From Nocardia carnea (GTDB lineage Bacteria > Actinomycetota > Actinomycetes > Mycobacteriales > Mycobacteriaceae), in assembly GCF_029869215.1 (NCBI RefSeq), contig NZ_JARWPM010000347.1, positions 1 to 32,912 on the forward strand: DNA of 32,912 bases, written 5' to 3'. A program made the translations under genes and the position numbers. The first letter of the stretch is position 1; the number at the start of each line of letters is the position of its first letter. Positions 31,798 through 32,912 of this stretch are shown in pieces. Under the pieces are notes generated by a model. That model was not told where the DNA came from and did no database searches. It saw nothing but the letters and a program-made list of their open reading frames with translations.

Positions 31798-32562
31798 ATG
31801 AAACGGATGGACCGGCACGGAATCGAGCGCAGGTGGAAGGTCGGGGAACTCGCGGCCGCGGCCGGGCTGACCGTGCGGGCACTGCACCATTACGACCGTA
31901 TCGGCCTGGTGTGCCCGACGGAGCGAACCGGCACCGGCCACCGGCTCTACACCGCCGGTGACGTCGAGCGGCTGTACCAGGTGCTGGCCCTACGGCAGCT
32001 GGGCTTGGGCCTGGACCGGATCGCCGGCCTGTTCGCCGGCACGGTGGAAATTGCGCAGGTGCTCGCCGCCCATCGCGACTATCTGGCCGCCCAACTGGCC
32101 TCGACCCGGGAACTGCATGCCCTGGTCGAGGCGCTGGCCGCCACGGCGGAGAGCCGGCCGGACGCCTCCGCGGATCGCTTCCTGGAATTGATCAGGAGGA
32201 CTGTCATGGTCGACGACACCTTCAAGCAATATTTCACCGAGCGCCAGCTGACCCAGCTCGCCGAGCGCCGGGAGGAACTGGGTGAGCAGCACATCCGGCA
32301 CACCGAAGCGCAGTGGAGTGAGCTCATCCCGAAGGTCGACGCGGCAATCGCGGCGGGAATGGACCCGGCATCCCCCGAAGCGCAGCAACTGGCGGCGCAA
32401 TGGATGGAGCTGCTGGAAGGTTTCCACGGTGGTGACCCGGGCCTGCGCGACAGCCTGTACCAGATGCAGGCGGGCGAGTCCGAGCGGATCGAAAGCGAGT
32501 TCTGTGGCCCGTCACCGGCCCAGATCGAGTTCATCACCGCGGCCGACGCCGCCCGCGGATAG
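31798..32562 (+). CDS. TipA-like MerR-family regulator
   Basis: A 254-residue regulator. The MerR winged helix (WKVGELAAAAGLTVRALHHY, DRIGLV, LYTAGDVERLYQVLALRQLG) is followed by a coiled coil and a C-terminal TipAS-like domain (FTERQLTQLAERREELGEQH, AQWMELLEGFHGGDPGLRDSL). In the TipA family that domain binds thiopeptides and other hydrophobic antibiotics. The internal ATG at 32206, preceded by AGGAGGACTGTC, could give the TipAS domain alone, as known for Streptomyces tipA. The ATG at 31798 has GGAAG upstream. It is expected to activate its own promoter and perhaps the divergent DUF5996 gene. Confidence 0.88.
   Translation: MKRMDRHGIERRWKVGELAAAAGLTVRALHHYDRIGLVCPTERTGTGHRLYTAGDVERLYQVLALRQLGLGLDRIAGLFAGTVEIAQVLAAHRDYLAAQLASTRELHALVEALAATAESRPDASADRFLELIRRTVMVDDTFKQYFTERQLTQLAERREELGEQHIRHTEAQWSELIPKVDAAIAAGMDPASPEAQQLAAQWMELLEGFHGGDPGLRDSLYQMQAGESERIESEFCGPSPAQIEFITAADAARG
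32206..32562 (+). CDS. Possible internal translation product (TipAS-like domain alone)
   Basis: Within the MerR gene and in the same frame, ATG 32206 (MVDDTFKQYF) follows AGGAGGA at 32194-32200 with a five-base gap, an excellent ribosome site. It falls exactly at the junction between the coiled coil and the TipAS-like domain. In Streptomyces lividans tipA an internal start makes the short TipAS antibiotic-binding form. A product of 118 residues is inferred here; it could bind the inducer without DNA binding. Confidence 0.5.
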   Translation: MVDDTFKQYFTERQLTQLAERREELGEQHIRHTEAQWSELIPKVDAAIAAGMDPASPEAQQLAAQWMELLEGFHGGDPGLRDSLYQMQAGESERIESEFCGPSPAQIEFITAADAARG

Positions 32563-32663
32563 CGGGTCCGGCGCTCGGCGTCTCCACCGGGCGGTCTTCG
32601 ATCCGCGGGTGCGGCCGCGTGTCGAAATGTAATGACCGCCAAGAGATGCGCGATGATCGAGGC

Positions 32664-32912
32664 ATGACGATCGCACGGAAACTGGCCACAACAGCAGCCG
32701 CCGGGCTTGTCGGTGCGGCGATGGCCGTGGCGGGGCCCCCGGGGTGGAAGGCCCCCCCCCCCATGACAACCACGGGGGTGGCGTTCCTGGTGCTGGCCGC
32801 GGCCGGGTCCCTCGTTCGGTTCGCCCTGCGCGCATGGTCGTTCCTCCTCTCGCATCTGGCGTCGTTCGATCTCGAGCAGCGGTTGCGCGGCGATCTCGCC
32901 GCGCATCTGGGC
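32664..32912 (+). CDS. ABC exporter-type membrane domain (3' truncated by window edge)
   Basis: 83 codons are open to the end of the window. The N-terminal helices and the segment SHLASFDLEQRLRGDLAAHLG are typical of exporter-type ABC membrane domains, where this helix precedes the first intracellular coupling loop. The ATPase domain would lie beyond the edge. The start at ATG 32664 is likely but has only a GAGG one base away, so it may be leaderless or wrong. Codons around 32735-32762 read GPPGWKAPPP and include a run of eleven Cs, out of character for a membrane helix; the frame survives only if the base count is right. Confidence 0.6.
   Translation, partial: MTIARKLATTAAAGLVGAAMAVAGPPGWKAPPPMTTTGVAFLVLAAAGSLVRFALRAWSFLLSHLASFDLEQRLRGDLAAHLG

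Noticed and set aside
1..32912. CRISPR arrays, insertion sequences, prophage genes, tRNA and rRNA genes
   Set aside because: No regularly spaced repeats, transposase or integrase motifs, phage structural genes or cloverleaf/rRNA signatures were seen in reading both strands.

Overview
The window is high-GC DNA with strong G/C third-position bias, short intergenic gaps, GTG as well as ATG starts and a dense set of small regulators. Gene content points to a mycolic-acid actinomycete, most likely Nocardia or a close relative. The markers are a FadE10-type acyl-CoA dehydrogenase, an AccD-type carboxyltransferase, two MmyB-type regulators beside SDR genes, DUF2267, DUF5996 and DUF6069 proteins, and a RicR/CsoR-type copper operator. 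The genus is inferred; no rRNA or tRNA is present to confirm it.

Layout. 1-5.6 kb: the end of an NAD-dependent epimerase, a divergent MmyB regulator/SDR pair, a lipoprotein, and FadE10. 5.6-10.5 kb: a DUF2267 protein, a Gfo/Idh/MocA oxidoreductase, a three-histidine-box membrane desaturase and an acyl-CoA carboxylase beta subunit, the last two facing each other across two strong hairpins. 10.5-16.1 kb: an exporter-type ABC half-transporter, then a siderophore-uptake locus that looks damaged. It has two FecCD permeases, each with one -1 frameshift, a binding lipoprotein without a convincing start, an AraC regulator missing its 5' part and head-to-head with the lipoprotein gene, and no ATPase gene. 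16.1-22.5 kb: a second divergent SDR/MmyB pair, an S9 peptidase, an Old Yellow Enzyme-type reductase, a DUF6069 membrane protein and a scrap of an EamA transporter. 22.4-26.1 kb: a serine hydrolase/PNPOx-like operon divergent from a MerR/alpha-beta hydrolase operon. 26.1-27.8 kb: an aldo/keto reductase divergent from a TetR regulator, with two operator-like palindromes between them. 27.9-30.5 kb: a copper-type operon (His-rich copper protein, CopZ-like chaperone, MFS transporter) behind a textbook TACCC-N5-GGGTA operator. 30.6-32.9 kb: a DUF5996 protein divergent from a TipA-like MerR gene with a 19-bp-spacer promoter, then the start of another ABC exporter, cut by the window edge.

The main themes are small regulator/enzyme modules in divergent pairs, several with clear palindromic operators, and one iron-uptake locus that is either decaying or carries sequence/assembly errors. 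I found no CRISPR array, insertion sequence, tRNA or rRNA gene.
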